From the NCBI GenBank assembly GCA_036563505.1, contig DATCMH010000016.1, positions 186,001-250,000 on the forward strand: a DNA stretch of 64,000 nucleotides, in the 5' to 3' direction. A program made the translations under genes and the position numbers. The DNA is from DATCMH01 sp036563505. Its GTDB lineage: Bacteria > Pseudomonadota > Alphaproteobacteria > Rhizobiales > Beijerinckiaceae. The notes below the pieces were generated by a model. That model saw nothing but the letters and a program-made list of their open reading frames with translations, was not told the origin of the DNA and ran no database searches. Shown one piece after another: positions 7,284 through 15,904 of the stretch; position 1 is the stretch's first letter, and each line of letters begins with the position of its first letter.

Positions 7284-8177
7284 ATGTTCGACTGGAACGA
7301 CCTGCGCTTCTTCCTCGCCGTCGCTCAGCACAGCAGCACGCTTGCGGCCGGCCGGGCGCTTGGGATCAGCCAGTCCACCGTGCAGCGCCGGCTCGTCGAA
7401 CTCGAGCGGCATCTGGGTCAGCCCCTCGTGAAGCGGCACCCGACCGGATATCAGCTGACCGACTTCGGACACCTCATGCTGCCCCACGCCGAAGGAGTGG
7501 GGGCCGCGATCGCCCGGTTCGCGGAAGCCGCTGAGGCCGCCAAGCGCGACCTCTCCGGCACGATCCGGCTGACCTGCCCCGAGCCCATCGTCTTTCGCAT
7601 CAGCAAGTCGGGCCTGCTCGAGCGCTTCCACGCCCGCTATCCCGACCTCAAGGTCGAGTTCGTCATCAGCGACCGCTACGTCGACCTCACCAAAGGCGAA
7701 GCCGACGTCGCCCTGCGCTCGGGCGACACGGATGACGGCGTGCTGGTGGGCCGCAAGGTCGCCGACTCGCTCTGGGCGGTCTACGCCAGCCGCCGCTACG
7801 TGGAAGAGCACGGCAAGCCCGAGACCCTTGAGGACTTAAAGCACCACGCCATCGTCGGCTTCGACGAAAGCATGGCCAACCACCGCGCCTCGACCTGGCT
7901 GCGGGAAGTGGCGCCGCAGGCGCATGTCGTCGCGCGCAACAACAGCGTGCTGGGGCTCGTCTATGCCGTGAAGTCCGGCATCGGCATCGCGCCGATGCCG
8001 ACGGCGCTGGGCGATGCCGAGGAGGACCTCGTGCGCGTGCTCGGGCCTGTGCCGGAACTCGCCCGCAGCTGGCGGCTCCTGGCTCACCCCGACGTCAAGC
8101 GCACGCCCAGGGTGTCAGCCTTCTTCGCGTTCATCGGCGACGAGCTTCAGGCCTTGCGTCCCATTCTGACGGGGTAG
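7284..8177 (+). CDS. LysR-family transcriptional regulator
   Basis: The 297-residue protein starts MFDWNDLRFFLAVAQHSS, with a winged helix-turn-helix (TLAAGRALGISQSTVQRRLVELERHLG) in the first 60 residues. A substrate-binding domain follows (LSGTIRLTCPEPIVFRI, then DVALRSGD and VYAVKSGIGIAPMP). The start 12 residues upstream in frame lacks the family beginning. The 158-base gap to the divergent methyltransferase gene is the likely operator region; divergent placement is the common LysR arrangement. The effector is unknown. Confidence 0.9.
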   Translation: MFDWNDLRFFLAVAQHSSTLAAGRALGISQSTVQRRLVELERHLGQPLVKRHPTGYQLTDFGHLMLPHAEGVGAAIARFAEAAEAAKRDLSGTIRLTCPEPIVFRISKSGLLERFHARYPDLKVEFVISDRYVDLTKGEADVALRSGDTDDGVLVGRKVADSLWAVYASRRYVEEHGKPETLEDLKHHAIVGFDESMANHRASTWLREVAPQAHVVARNNSVLGLVYAVKSGIGIAPMPTALGDAEEDLVRVLGPVPELARSWRLLAHPDVKRTPRVSAFFAFIGDELQALRPILTG

Positions 8178-8346
8178 GACGCGAAGAGCCGTCGGAAAAC
8201 GTCCGGCCCAGAAGGAGAAGGGTTCGTTCTGGTTTGCGCCCTTTGAGAACGTTCAAAGCATGGCGCTGCTTCGTCCGGAGCGGTCATGAACGGGGCAAAC
8301 CACCCTGCGCCGGCCGTCCGCGCGGAGCGCCGACCTTCCCCTTCGT

Positions 8347-9279
8347 TCATCGGGATGGTTGCAGCCTGACACCCTGGTCCGGAGCGGTCCGAAGGTTTGC
8401 GGCGGACAGGTCGAAGAGTTTCTGGGCAACGAGCACGGCCGCTGGCGCATTCGGGGCCGTGGCGTCCGCACCCACCTCTCGCGCCAAGGCCGGGTTCGCG
8501 GTGAACACGGGCCCACCGACCATGATGCCGATCGTCCGGTTCTGCGACCGCCTGCGGATTTCGGCGATCATCGACGTGAGCCGGTCCAAGTGTCGAGCCG
8601 ATCCGGCGGTGATCCCCACGACCGCGAACCAGCCGCGACGGGTCGCGGCGATGGTCTCGTCGGCCGCCCCCGACAATTCCGTTTTCACCTCCCAACCGGC
8701 CGACCGGAGGAACCTCTCCACCATCGTGACGCCGAAGTGGTGCTGATCACCGGGTGCCATGGCCATCAACACCCGACGCCGCGTGTCGAGCGCCGGCAAG
8801 GCATGCGTTCCGTTGAAGATCGCCAGGAGCTTTTGCAGGCGGGCAACCCCGAGGGTGACGTCGATGAAGTCGCATTCGTCCTGCTCCCACATTTCTCCTA
8901 AGCGGCGAGCCGTTGGTTCGAGCAGTTCGACGAACAAGGTTTCCATCGGCAGGCCGCGGTCGCGCAGCACGGTCACATAGGCTGCCGCAGCCTCGAGATT
9001 GCTGCCCAGCACGATGTCGGCCAGCGCGCTGATGTCCGCACTGCTCGGCGCCAAGACCTCGATCAGCACCTCGACCGGCGGCGCGTCCGTGACGACCTCG
9101 GTATGGAGCCGCAGCAAACGGGGTATCACCTCGCTTGCGACGATGCGGGCGAGCTTGGCCTGCCGAGCCGCGACGTCGTCGCGCCTGTAGATCTCCGCCG
9201 TGACGAAGTGCGTTTCGAGCAGAGCCAGGCTCTGGTGGTCGATGGACGGCAGAACGGCCGCGGTCCCCGCTCGGCTCAT
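8347..9279 (-). CDS. B12-binding (SCHIC-like) regulator of the AerR/PpaA type
   Basis: The 310-residue protein has a helical module (VELLEPTARRLGEMWEQDECDFIDVTLGVARLQ, about residues 120-155). A Rossmann-type cobalamin-binding domain with DQHHFG follows, matching the D-x-H-x-x-G cobalamin motif, then MIAEIRRRSQNRTIGIMVGGPVF. The W-E-x-D-x-C-D-F-x-D-V-T-L-G string is characteristic of AerR/PpaA proteins, which modulate the photosynthesis repressor PpsR/CrtJ in response to light or heme/B12. No PpsR gene or photosynthesis operon adjoins it here. The regulatory role is inferred from family resemblance. Confidence 0.8.
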   Translation of the reverse strand: MSRAGTAAVLPSIDHQSLALLETHFVTAEIYRRDDVAARQAKLARIVASEVIPRLLRLHTEVVTDAPPVEVLIEVLAPSSADISALADIVLGSNLEAAAAYVTVLRDRGLPMETLFVELLEPTARRLGEMWEQDECDFIDVTLGVARLQKLLAIFNGTHALPALDTRRRVLMAMAPGDQHHFGVTMVERFLRSAGWEVKTELSGAADETIAATRRGWFAVVGITAGSARHLDRLTSMIAEIRRRSQNRTIGIMVGGPVFTANPALAREVGADATAPNAPAAVLVAQKLFDLSAANLRTAPDQGVRLQPSR

Positions 9280-9567
9280 GGCGTCTGCCTCCCGGTGCTG
9301 TGTTGTTGTTCGTTGTCTCGGTCAGGTCAGCACATCGATTTCGGGCTGTCGAGAGGCGGCTGACGATCGGTGGTGATTTGCCCTTGATGGCTCTGGCGCC
9401 GCCGGATGAAAGGGCGGACCGGCGCGGCTGAGCACGGGGCAGGATGATGGACCAGTTGACTGCCATTGGCTGAAGCAGGCTCGACAAACGGCGGAAGGCT
9501 GTTCAGCTAGGGAATTGGATTGCGAACTGCACGAGGCCGCGCGAACCCTCGAGGAGGCAGCAAGGGA

Positions 9568-11094
9568 ATGACGAGCGGCATCCACCACGTCACCGGCATC
9601 ACCGCCGACGTGCAGGCGAACGTCGATTTCTACGCCGGCTTCCTCGGGCTCAGGCTCGTGAAGCAGACGGGGGGCTACGCGGACGCGGAGCAGCTGCACC
9701 TCATCTATGGCGACGGGCTGGGCAGCCCGGGCTCGCTCTTGACCTTCCTGGTCTGGGAGGCGGCCGGCCGGGGCCGCACCGGGATCGGGCAGGTCGCGGA
9801 GGTGGGGCTGGCGGTGCCGCCCGGGTCCCTTGGCGACTGGCTCACCCGAGCGCTGACCGCCGGCATCCCGCACGAAGGGCCGTCCCGCGAGTTCGGGGAG
9901 CCGGTCCTCCGCTTGAAGGACCCGGATGGGCTGATCGTGAAGCTGGTCGGCGTCGAGATGGCGACGCCCGCCCCCCTGGACCGGGCTCCCACGCGGCTGC
10001 GCGGCGTCACGCTCCTGACCGACAAAGCGCCGGAGACGGCAGGCTTCCTGGCGCGCTTCGGATACGGCGAGAGCGAGCGCGCCGGCATGACCCAGCGCAT
10101 GGTCTCCGACACCGACGTCGTCGACATCCGGGAGGTCTCGGGCTTCGTGCCGTCCGTGGCCGGAGCCGGCGTTCCCGATCACGTGGCCTTCCGCGCGCGG
10201 GACGTCGAAGCCGTCCGGTCCATGCGCCTCTCGCTGAAGGAATACGGACCGACGGAGGTTCACGACCGGAAGTACTTCCTGTCGCTCTACGTCCGCGACC
10301 CGGCCGGCATCCTCATGGAATACGCGACCGATGGGCCTGGCATGACCGTCGACGAGGCGCCCGCCGAGCTCGGCCGCACCCTGTTCCTTCCGCCGCACGA
10401 GGCGGACCGCGCCGAGGATCTGAGGGCGATGCTGCCGCAATTCGCCCTGCCGGGCGAAGAGCGATACCCGGCTCGCCATCTCCCCTTCATTCACCGCTTC
10501 AACCGGCCGAAGGAGCCCGACGGCATCACCCTCGTGTTGCTGCACGGCAGCGGCGGGAGCGAGGCCGATCTGATGCCGATCGCCCGCCGCATCGCCCCGC
10601 GAGCGACGCTGCTCGGCATGCGTGGCCGGGCGACGGAAGAGGGCAGCAACCGCTGGTTCCGCCGTCTCGATGCCAGGACGTTGGACCAGGCGGACATCCG
10701 CAGCGAAGCCGAAGCCTTCGCCGCCTTCGTCGAGGGCGCCGTGACGGGTTACGGGCTCGACCCGGACCGGCTCGTATTCCTCGGCTATTCCAATGGCGCC
10801 AACTTCCTGGCGGCGGTGATCCAACTCTATCCCGGTCTCGTGCGCCGGGCGGCGTTGCTGCGCGGCATGCAAGTCCTGGAGGACCCGCCGCCTGCGGACC
10901 TCGCGGCAGCCAGCGTGCTGGTGGTCAGCGGACGTGATGATCCCTACGCTCACCACGGAACAGAGCTGGCGGATGTCCTTAGGGCCCGTGGGGCCCGCGT
11001 AGAATCCAGGGAGCTCCCGGCAGGCCATGAACTGACCGGCGCGGACGTGGTCGAGGCATCCGAATGGATTTCGCGCACTCTCTCGTTGAACTAG
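9568..11094 (+). CDS. Fusion of a ring-cleaving VOC dioxygenase (MhqO-like) and an alpha/beta hydrolase (MhqD-like)
   Basis: The 508-residue protein starts MTSGIHHVTGI with GAGGAGG upstream. Residues 1-300 carry paired vicinal-oxygen-chelate modules with the metal ligands expected of ring-cleaving dioxygenases (HHVTGI, PDHVAFRARD and ILMEYATDGPG). Residues 325-508 form an alpha/beta hydrolase with VLLHGSGG, nucleophile motif GYSNGAN, acid region SGRDDPYAH and the final His in PAGHELTGAD. In Bacillus the two activities are separate proteins of the quinone-stress mhq operon. One polypeptide here suggests a coupled attack on hydroquinone-type compounds; the substrate is inferred. Confidence 0.85.
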   Translation: MTSGIHHVTGITADVQANVDFYAGFLGLRLVKQTGGYADAEQLHLIYGDGLGSPGSLLTFLVWEAAGRGRTGIGQVAEVGLAVPPGSLGDWLTRALTAGIPHEGPSREFGEPVLRLKDPDGLIVKLVGVEMATPAPLDRAPTRLRGVTLLTDKAPETAGFLARFGYGESERAGMTQRMVSDTDVVDIREVSGFVPSVAGAGVPDHVAFRARDVEAVRSMRLSLKEYGPTEVHDRKYFLSLYVRDPAGILMEYATDGPGMTVDEAPAELGRTLFLPPHEADRAEDLRAMLPQFALPGEERYPARHLPFIHRFNRPKEPDGITLVLLHGSGGSEADLMPIARRIAPRATLLGMRGRATEEGSNRWFRRLDARTLDQADIRSEAEAFAAFVEGAVTGYGLDPDRLVFLGYSNGANFLAAVIQLYPGLVRRAALLRGMQVLEDPPPADLAAASVLVVSGRDDPYAHHGTELADVLRARGARVESRELPAGHELTGADVVEASEWISRTLSLN

Positions 11095-11223
11095 AACCTG
11101 GTCCCGCCCCGAAACAAGCGCGAGCGCGGGGCGCAGCCAGGTCGGTTCGTGGCCGATGACCGCAGACAGCAGGGCCGAAGCGGACCGACCGGACCCTTCC
11201 TGCCTCCGTCCCGCAACGCCCCT

Positions 11224-12990
11224 CTAATCCCCCACCGCCACGCCCTCGCGCCGGCTGTCCGCCCCGCCCGCCAGGCCCTCGGGCGTCACGACGATGGCCT
11301 GGATGCCGGACGTCATCTCGACGAGGCGTACCTCGTGGCCCTTGGCCTCCAGCGTTGCCTTCCAGCCCTCGGCCTCCGTGCCGCGCTCGAGCTCCGTCGG
11401 GCCGTTGCGGGAGCCGAAATTCGGCAGGTCGACGGCGGCTTGCGGGTCCAGCTTCCAGTCGAGGAGGGCAACGAGGGTCTTGACCACGTAGGGGATGATC
11501 TGGCTGCCGCCCGGCGAGCCGGCGCTGGCGTAAAGCCGTCCGAAGGCGTCGAAGACGAGGGTGGGGCTCATGGAGGAGCGGGGGCGCTTGCCCCCCTCAA
11601 CGCGGTTCGCCACCGGCCGGCCCCCGTCCGTCGGGGCGAAGCTGAAATCGGTGAGCTCGTTGTTGAGGAGGAAGCCGCCGGAAGTCATCACCCGCGCGCC
11701 AAAGCCGTCCTCGATGGTCGTCGTCATGGCCAGCGCGTTGCCGGCGGCGTCGATCACCGAGATGTGGCTCGTTCCGTTCTCGATGCCGTCCGAGGGAGCG
11801 AAGCGCGAGGCGTCGCCGCGCTGGAACGGCGGATCGCCCGGCTGCGCCCGCCCCATCGAGCGCTCGCCGACGAGCTTTCCGCGCTCGCGCAGGTAATCCG
11901 GATCGGTGAGGCCGCGCACGGGCACGCTCACGAAGCCCGGGTCGCCGAGGAAGAGCGCCCGGTCGGCGAAGGCGAGGCGCCCGGCCTCGGCGAGAAGGTG
12001 CGCGGCCTCCGGCCCGGGCCCGAGCCGGGCGAGGTTGCGGTCCTCCAAGAGCTTCAGAACCTGGAGCACCGCGATTCCGCCGGAGCTCGGCGGGCCCATG
12101 CCGCAGAGCGTATAGACGCGGTAGCGGCCGCAGACGGGCTCGCGCTCCACGACTCGATAGGCCTTGAGGTCGTCGAGGGTGATGTCGCCCGGGTTCGTCG
12201 GGTGTCCCGTGACCGCAGCGACGATCCCGTCGGCGATCGGCCCATTGTAGAAGGCGTCGGCGCCCCCAGCCGCCAGCGTCCTCAGCGTCGCCGCGAAGGC
12301 CGGGCTCTTCAGGACATAGCCGACGGGCCGCGGGGCGCCGTCCTCGCCGTAGTAGAGAGCGCGGGCTAAAGGGTCGCCCTTCAGCGCGCTCTCCTGGCCG
12401 AGCAACCCCGAGAGCCGCGGCGAGACGGGAAACCCTTCGTCAGCGAGACGGATGGCCGGCTCGAAAAGTTTTGCCCAGGGCAGCTTGCCCCAGCGCTTGT
12501 GCGCTTCTCCCAAGAGCCGCGGCGTGCCGGGCACCCCAACCGAGCGCCCGCCGACCACCGCTCTCGGAAACGGCATCGGCGCGCCGTTCTCCAGGAAGCG
12601 GTCAGGTTTCGCCGCCGCCGGCGCGGTCTCGCGTCCGTCGAGGGTCACGACCTGGCGGGCGGCCTGATCCCAGTGGACGAGGAAGGCGCCGCCGCCGAGG
12701 CCGGAGCTCTGCGGCTCGACCAGGTTGAGGACGAGCTGAATGGCCACCGCCGCGTCCACCGCGCTGCCGCCGGCGCGCAGCATCTCCCGGCCGGCCTCCG
12801 CCGCGAGGGGGTTCGCGGCCGCCGCCATGAAACTCGTCCCGCGGCCGAGCGCGCGCTGTGTCCGGCCCGTCGCGCCTTCCGGCGCGAGACCGGTCTGCGC
12901 CGACCCTGCCACCGGGCTGAAGGCCGTCAGAAGCGCCGCGAGGAAAGGCCCGGGGCGGATTCGGCGCGGGATTCGGGGAGCGGTCGCCAT
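11224..12990 (-). CDS. ggt: Gamma-glutamyltranspeptidase
   Basis: This periplasmic enzyme splits gamma-glutamyl bonds of glutathione and related compounds. The 588-residue precursor has a signal peptide (MATAPRIPRRIRPGPFLAALLTAFSP to AQT). The large-subunit motif SGLGGGAFLVHWD and substrate-binding segment VGVPGTPRLLGEAHKRWG follow. The self-cleavage site ENGTSHISVID supplies the N-terminal nucleophile Thr of the small subunit, which also has SSMSPTLVFD and SPGGSQII. GGAG precedes the chosen ATG. It is divergent from lemA. Confidence 0.95.
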   Translation of the reverse strand: MATAPRIPRRIRPGPFLAALLTAFSPVAGSAQTGLAPEGATGRTQRALGRGTSFMAAAANPLAAEAGREMLRAGGSAVDAAVAIQLVLNLVEPQSSGLGGGAFLVHWDQAARQVVTLDGRETAPAAAKPDRFLENGAPMPFPRAVVGGRSVGVPGTPRLLGEAHKRWGKLPWAKLFEPAIRLADEGFPVSPRLSGLLGQESALKGDPLARALYYGEDGAPRPVGYVLKSPAFAATLRTLAAGGADAFYNGPIADGIVAAVTGHPTNPGDITLDDLKAYRVVEREPVCGRYRVYTLCGMGPPSSGGIAVLQVLKLLEDRNLARLGPGPEAAHLLAEAGRLAFADRALFLGDPGFVSVPVRGLTDPDYLRERGKLVGERSMGRAQPGDPPFQRGDASRFAPSDGIENGTSHISVIDAAGNALAMTTTIEDGFGARVMTSGGFLLNNELTDFSFAPTDGGRPVANRVEGGKRPRSSMSPTLVFDAFGRLYASAGSPGGSQIIPYVVKTLVALLDWKLDPQAAVDLPNFGSRNGPTELERGTEAEGWKATLEAKGHEVRLVEMTSGIQAIVVTPEGLAGGADSRREGVAVGD

Positions 12991-13155
12991 CGGGCTTCTC
13001 CTTGGCTTTGGGAGATCGAGACTAGGCCGCGAGGCGCGGGGATCAACCGCTTCGACGCTCCGGGGCTGTGCGGCAAGGCAGGCCGGGAACGCCGGGCCGC
13101 CCTCCCGGTTGTCGGCTTGGCCGCTTCGGCGGCTCGCGTCTTCAGGAGAGTCCCG

Positions 13156-13767
13156 ATGGCCGCAATCGCGCTTCCCTTCGCGCCCTGGCGCCGGGCACTG
13201 CTCGCCGCCGCCCTCGCCCTCGGGCTCTCCGGCTGCGGGGCCGTCAATACGGTGCCGACCCTGGAGGAGCGGGCGAAGTCGAGCTGGAGCGAGGTGCAGA
13301 ACCAGTATCAGCGCCGCGCCGACCTCATCCCGAACCTCGTCGAGACGGTGAAGGGCTTCGCCCAGCAGGAGCGCGAGGTGCTGACCCAGGTCACGGAAGC
13401 GCGCTCCCGGGCGAGCCAGGTCCGGGTCGACGCCAACACGGTCACGGACCCCCAGAAATTCCAGGAGTTTCAGAACGCGCAGAACCAGCTCTCCGGTGCG
13501 CTCGGCCGCCTCCTCGTCACCGTCGAGCGCTATCCGGAGCTGAAGTCGAACGCCAATTTCCTGGCCTTGCAGTCGCAGTTGGAGGGCACGGAGAACCGGA
13601 TCGCCGTGGCGCGGCGCGACTACATCGAAGCGGTACGCGCCTACAACACGGAGCTGCGCACCATCCCTGGCCGCTGGATCGCCGCGGTGCTCTACCCCGA
13701 AGCGAAACCCATGGAGACGTTCGGTGCGACGCCGCAGGCCCAGCAGCCGCCGCCGGTGAAGTTCTAA
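13156..13767 (+). CDS. LemA family lipoprotein
   Basis: The 203-residue protein has a signal sequence ending in the lipobox LSGC, then the four-helix LemA domain with WSEVQNQYQRRADLIPNLVETVKGFA, VTEARSRASQV and FLALQSQLEGTENRIAVARRDYIEAVRAYNTELRTIPG. LemA proteins are membrane-attached and usually occur, as here, directly ahead of TPM-domain genes. Their biochemical role is not settled. It is followed after 12 bases by the first TPM gene. Confidence 0.92.
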   Translation: MAAIALPFAPWRRALLAAALALGLSGCGAVNTVPTLEERAKSSWSEVQNQYQRRADLIPNLVETVKGFAQQEREVLTQVTEARSRASQVRVDANTVTDPQKFQEFQNAQNQLSGALGRLLVTVERYPELKSNANFLALQSQLEGTENRIAVARRDYIEAVRAYNTELRTIPGRWIAAVLYPEAKPMETFGATPQAQQPPPVKF

Positions 13768-13779
13768 CGCCGCTCGCGC

Positions 13780-14559
13780 ATGTGGCGCGTCTTCCTCGCG
13801 CTGGCTTGGCTCGCGGCGGCGGCACCGGCCTTCGCCCAAGAAGCGCCGCGCTTACCGGTCCTCACCGGGCGGGTGGTCGACGAGGCGAGCCTCCTGAGCC
13901 CGGCCGAGCGCGCAAGTCTCGAGGCGAAGCTCAAGGCGCACGAGGACAAAACGACCGATCAGGTCGTGGTCGCGACCGTGCGCTCGCTCGACGGGCGGCC
14001 CGTCGAGGATTACGCCAACCGGCTCTTTCGCGCCTGGAAGCTCGGTCAGCAGGCGAAGAACAACGGCGCGCTCCTCCTTGTCGCGCCCGCCGAGCGCAAG
14101 GTACGCATCGAGGTCGGCTACGGCCTGGAAGGAGCGCTCACCGACGCTCTGACGAAGGTGATCATCACCACGGCGATCGCCCCGAAGTTCAAGCAGAACG
14201 ATTTTGCGGGCGGCATCAGCGCCGGGGTCGATGCCGTGCTCTCGATCCTGACGGGCGATGCGGAGGAGTGGCAGCGCCGCGCCGAGGTGCGCCGCGACGA
14301 CACGACGGCCCTCGACCCCTTGCTCCTCGTCTTGGGTCTCCTCCTGCTGATCGTCGTCGTCAACGCGCTGATGCGCGGCGGCGGGCCGCGCCGGCCCCAT
14401 CGCACCCGCGGCGGGCGCTGGATCGTGGTGCCGACCCCGATCCCCGGCGGCTGGGGCGGAGGCTCCGGGGGCGGTTTCAGCGGCGGTTGGTCCGGTGGGG
14501 GCGGCTTCTCCGGCGGAGGCGGCTCGTCGGGCGGCGGCGGCGCTTCGGGGGATTGGTGA
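13780..14559 (+). CDS. TPM-domain membrane protein with Gly-rich tail
   Basis: The 259-residue protein has a signal peptide (to AFAQ), then a TPM_phosphatase/TLP18.3-Psb32-MOLO1 domain (VVDEASLLSPAERASLEAKL, DQVVVATVRSLDGRPVEDYANRLFRAWKLG, NGALLLVAPAERKVRIEVGYGLEGALTD). One membrane helix near residue 190 (LLLVLGLLLLIVVVNAL) and a C-terminal Gly/Ser/Trp tail follow. Relatives occur beside LemA throughout proteobacteria and are thought to act in envelope or membrane-complex maintenance. It is the middle gene of a lemA-TPM-TPM unit. Confidence 0.9.
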   Translation: MWRVFLALAWLAAAAPAFAQEAPRLPVLTGRVVDEASLLSPAERASLEAKLKAHEDKTTDQVVVATVRSLDGRPVEDYANRLFRAWKLGQQAKNNGALLLVAPAERKVRIEVGYGLEGALTDALTKVIITTAIAPKFKQNDFAGGISAGVDAVLSILTGDAEEWQRRAEVRRDDTTALDPLLLVLGLLLLIVVVNALMRGGGPRRPHRTRGGRWIVVPTPIPGGWGGGSGGGFSGGWSGGGGFSGGGGSSGGGGASGDW

Positions 14560-14560
14560 G

Positions 14561-15169
14561 ATGTTGAGCGCGGAGGAACAGGACCGCATCGCGCTCGCCA
14601 TCCGCGACGCCGAGACCCTGACGACCGGGGAGATCGTGGTCGTCGTGGCCGGCCAGGCAAGCCGCTATCGCACGCTTCCCCTCTTGGCCGCCCTCGCCGG
14701 CGCGCTCGCCACGCCCTGGCCGCTCATCGCGCTGACCGCGCTCTCGGCGTCGCGCATCTTCCTGATCCAGACCCTCGTCGCGCTGGCGCTCGCCCTCGTC
14801 ACGCTGCACCCGTCGGTGCGGCTCAAGCTCGCCCCCCGCTGGCTGAAGCGCGAGCGCGGCCACGAGGCGGCCCGGCGGGAGTTCGCGGCGCGTGGGCTCA
14901 CCCGCACGCGGGGGCGCACGGGCGTCCTCGTCTACGTCGCGGTCGCCGAGCGCTACGCCGAGGTGCTGCCCGACGCCGGGATCAGCGAGCGGGTCGACCC
15001 GGGCGTCTGGCGCGCGACGATCGAGGAGCTCGTCTCCGCCCTGACCCGCGGCGAGGCGGCCGACGGTCTGCTCAGGGCCGTCACCCGCGTCGGCGCCATC
15101 CTCGCCGAGCACGCGCCCGCCACCGCCGACGAGGCGGACGAGTTGCCCAACCGCGTCATCGTGATCTAA
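14561..15169 (+). CDS. Second TPM-domain membrane protein
   Basis: The 202-residue protein starts one base after the preceding stop. Its N-terminus (MLSAEEQDRIALAIRDAETLTTGEIVVVVAGQ) is the start of a TPM domain. Two membrane helices (about residues 38-90) then split the domain before RGRTGVLVYVAVAERYAEVLPDAGI and LTRGEAADGLLRAV. This is the usual form of the second TPM protein in such operons. Its stop overlaps the stop of the convergent DUF1223 gene by 4 bases. Confidence 0.85.
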   Translation: MLSAEEQDRIALAIRDAETLTTGEIVVVVAGQASRYRTLPLLAALAGALATPWPLIALTALSASRIFLIQTLVALALALVTLHPSVRLKLAPRWLKRERGHEAARREFAARGLTRTRGRTGVLVYVAVAERYAEVLPDAGISERVDPGVWRATIEELVSALTRGEAADGLLRAVTRVGAILAEHAPATADEADELPNRVIVI

Positions 15170-15894
15170 AGGCCCGGCCCCTTGGCGGCGGCCAGGATCT
15201 CGCCCGGGCGGCCCTCCGTCGCGGCCTGGAGCAGGACGACATAAGAATCGGCCCCGTCGGCTTGAGCAGCGCTCGCGGGCACCTCGAACCGCGCCGGCGC
15301 GCCGTGCCATCCCCCTAAGCGGACGAGGCCGCGCACGACGTTGGCGTAGGTCGCGGAGCGGCCCCGGTTCTCGCCCCGGCCGATGGCGACCTCGCGGCTG
15401 CGGCTCACCGGCAGGAGCCAGGCCTCGCCGGCGCCCGTCCCCGCCCCGATCTCGACGGCAATGCGCTCGCCCGCCTCCGAGACGCGGACCGTCACGGGGA
15501 GCTTGCCCTGGGCGATGGCGCCGGTGACGCGGGCTCGGTCTGAGCCGACGCATTGCGCCTTGCCGTTCACCACCATCTGCGGCGTGAAGACCTGCCGGTC
15601 GCCCCGCCCCTGCGCGTAGGCGCGCTGGCGGGCGGTGAAGGCGGCGTGGGCCAGCGTGTCCTTCCAGCCGAGGTAGTCCCAGTAATCGACGGGGAAGGTC
15701 AGGGCGACGACGTCCGGCTCGCGGGCGAGTTCGGTCAGCAGCCGGTCGGCCGGCGGGCACGACGAGCAGCCCTGGCTCGTGAAGAGCTCCAGCACCGCCC
15801 GGACCTCGGCCGCGGCCGGCAGAACCGACGCGAGCACGAGGGCGGCCGAGAGGAGGCCGCGGATCGAAAACAATCTCATGCCCCAGAAAACCAC
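15166..15894 (-). CDS. DUF1223 family exported thioredoxin-like protein
   Basis: The mature part begins EVRAVLELFTSQGCSSCPPADRLLTEL. The C-S-S-C motif near the N-terminus, followed by FPVDYWDYLGWKDTLA and FTPQMVVNGKAQCVGSD, is the DUF1223 pattern, a thioredoxin-like fold of unknown substrate. A signal peptide ends at AAA|E. The GTG at 15894 has GAGGGG 6 bases ahead and is chosen; the ATG at 15879, five codons later, would also leave a full signal peptide. Confidence 0.88.
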   Translation of the reverse strand: MVFWGMRLFSIRGLLSAALVLASVLPAAAEVRAVLELFTSQGCSSCPPADRLLTELAREPDVVALTFPVDYWDYLGWKDTLAHAAFTARQRAYAQGRGDRQVFTPQMVVNGKAQCVGSDRARVTGAIAQGKLPVTVRVSEAGERIAVEIGAGTGAGEAWLLPVSRSREVAIGRGENRGRSATYANVVRGLVRLGGWHGAPARFEVPASAAQADGADSYVVLLQAATEGRPGEILAAAKGPGL

Positions 15895-15904
15895 GCGGGG
15901 CCCC

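Noticed and set aside
12499..13155. Upstream extension of lemA to 422 codons
   Set aside because: The extension is antisense to ggt, and the ATG at 13156 directly precedes a lipoprotein signal peptide.
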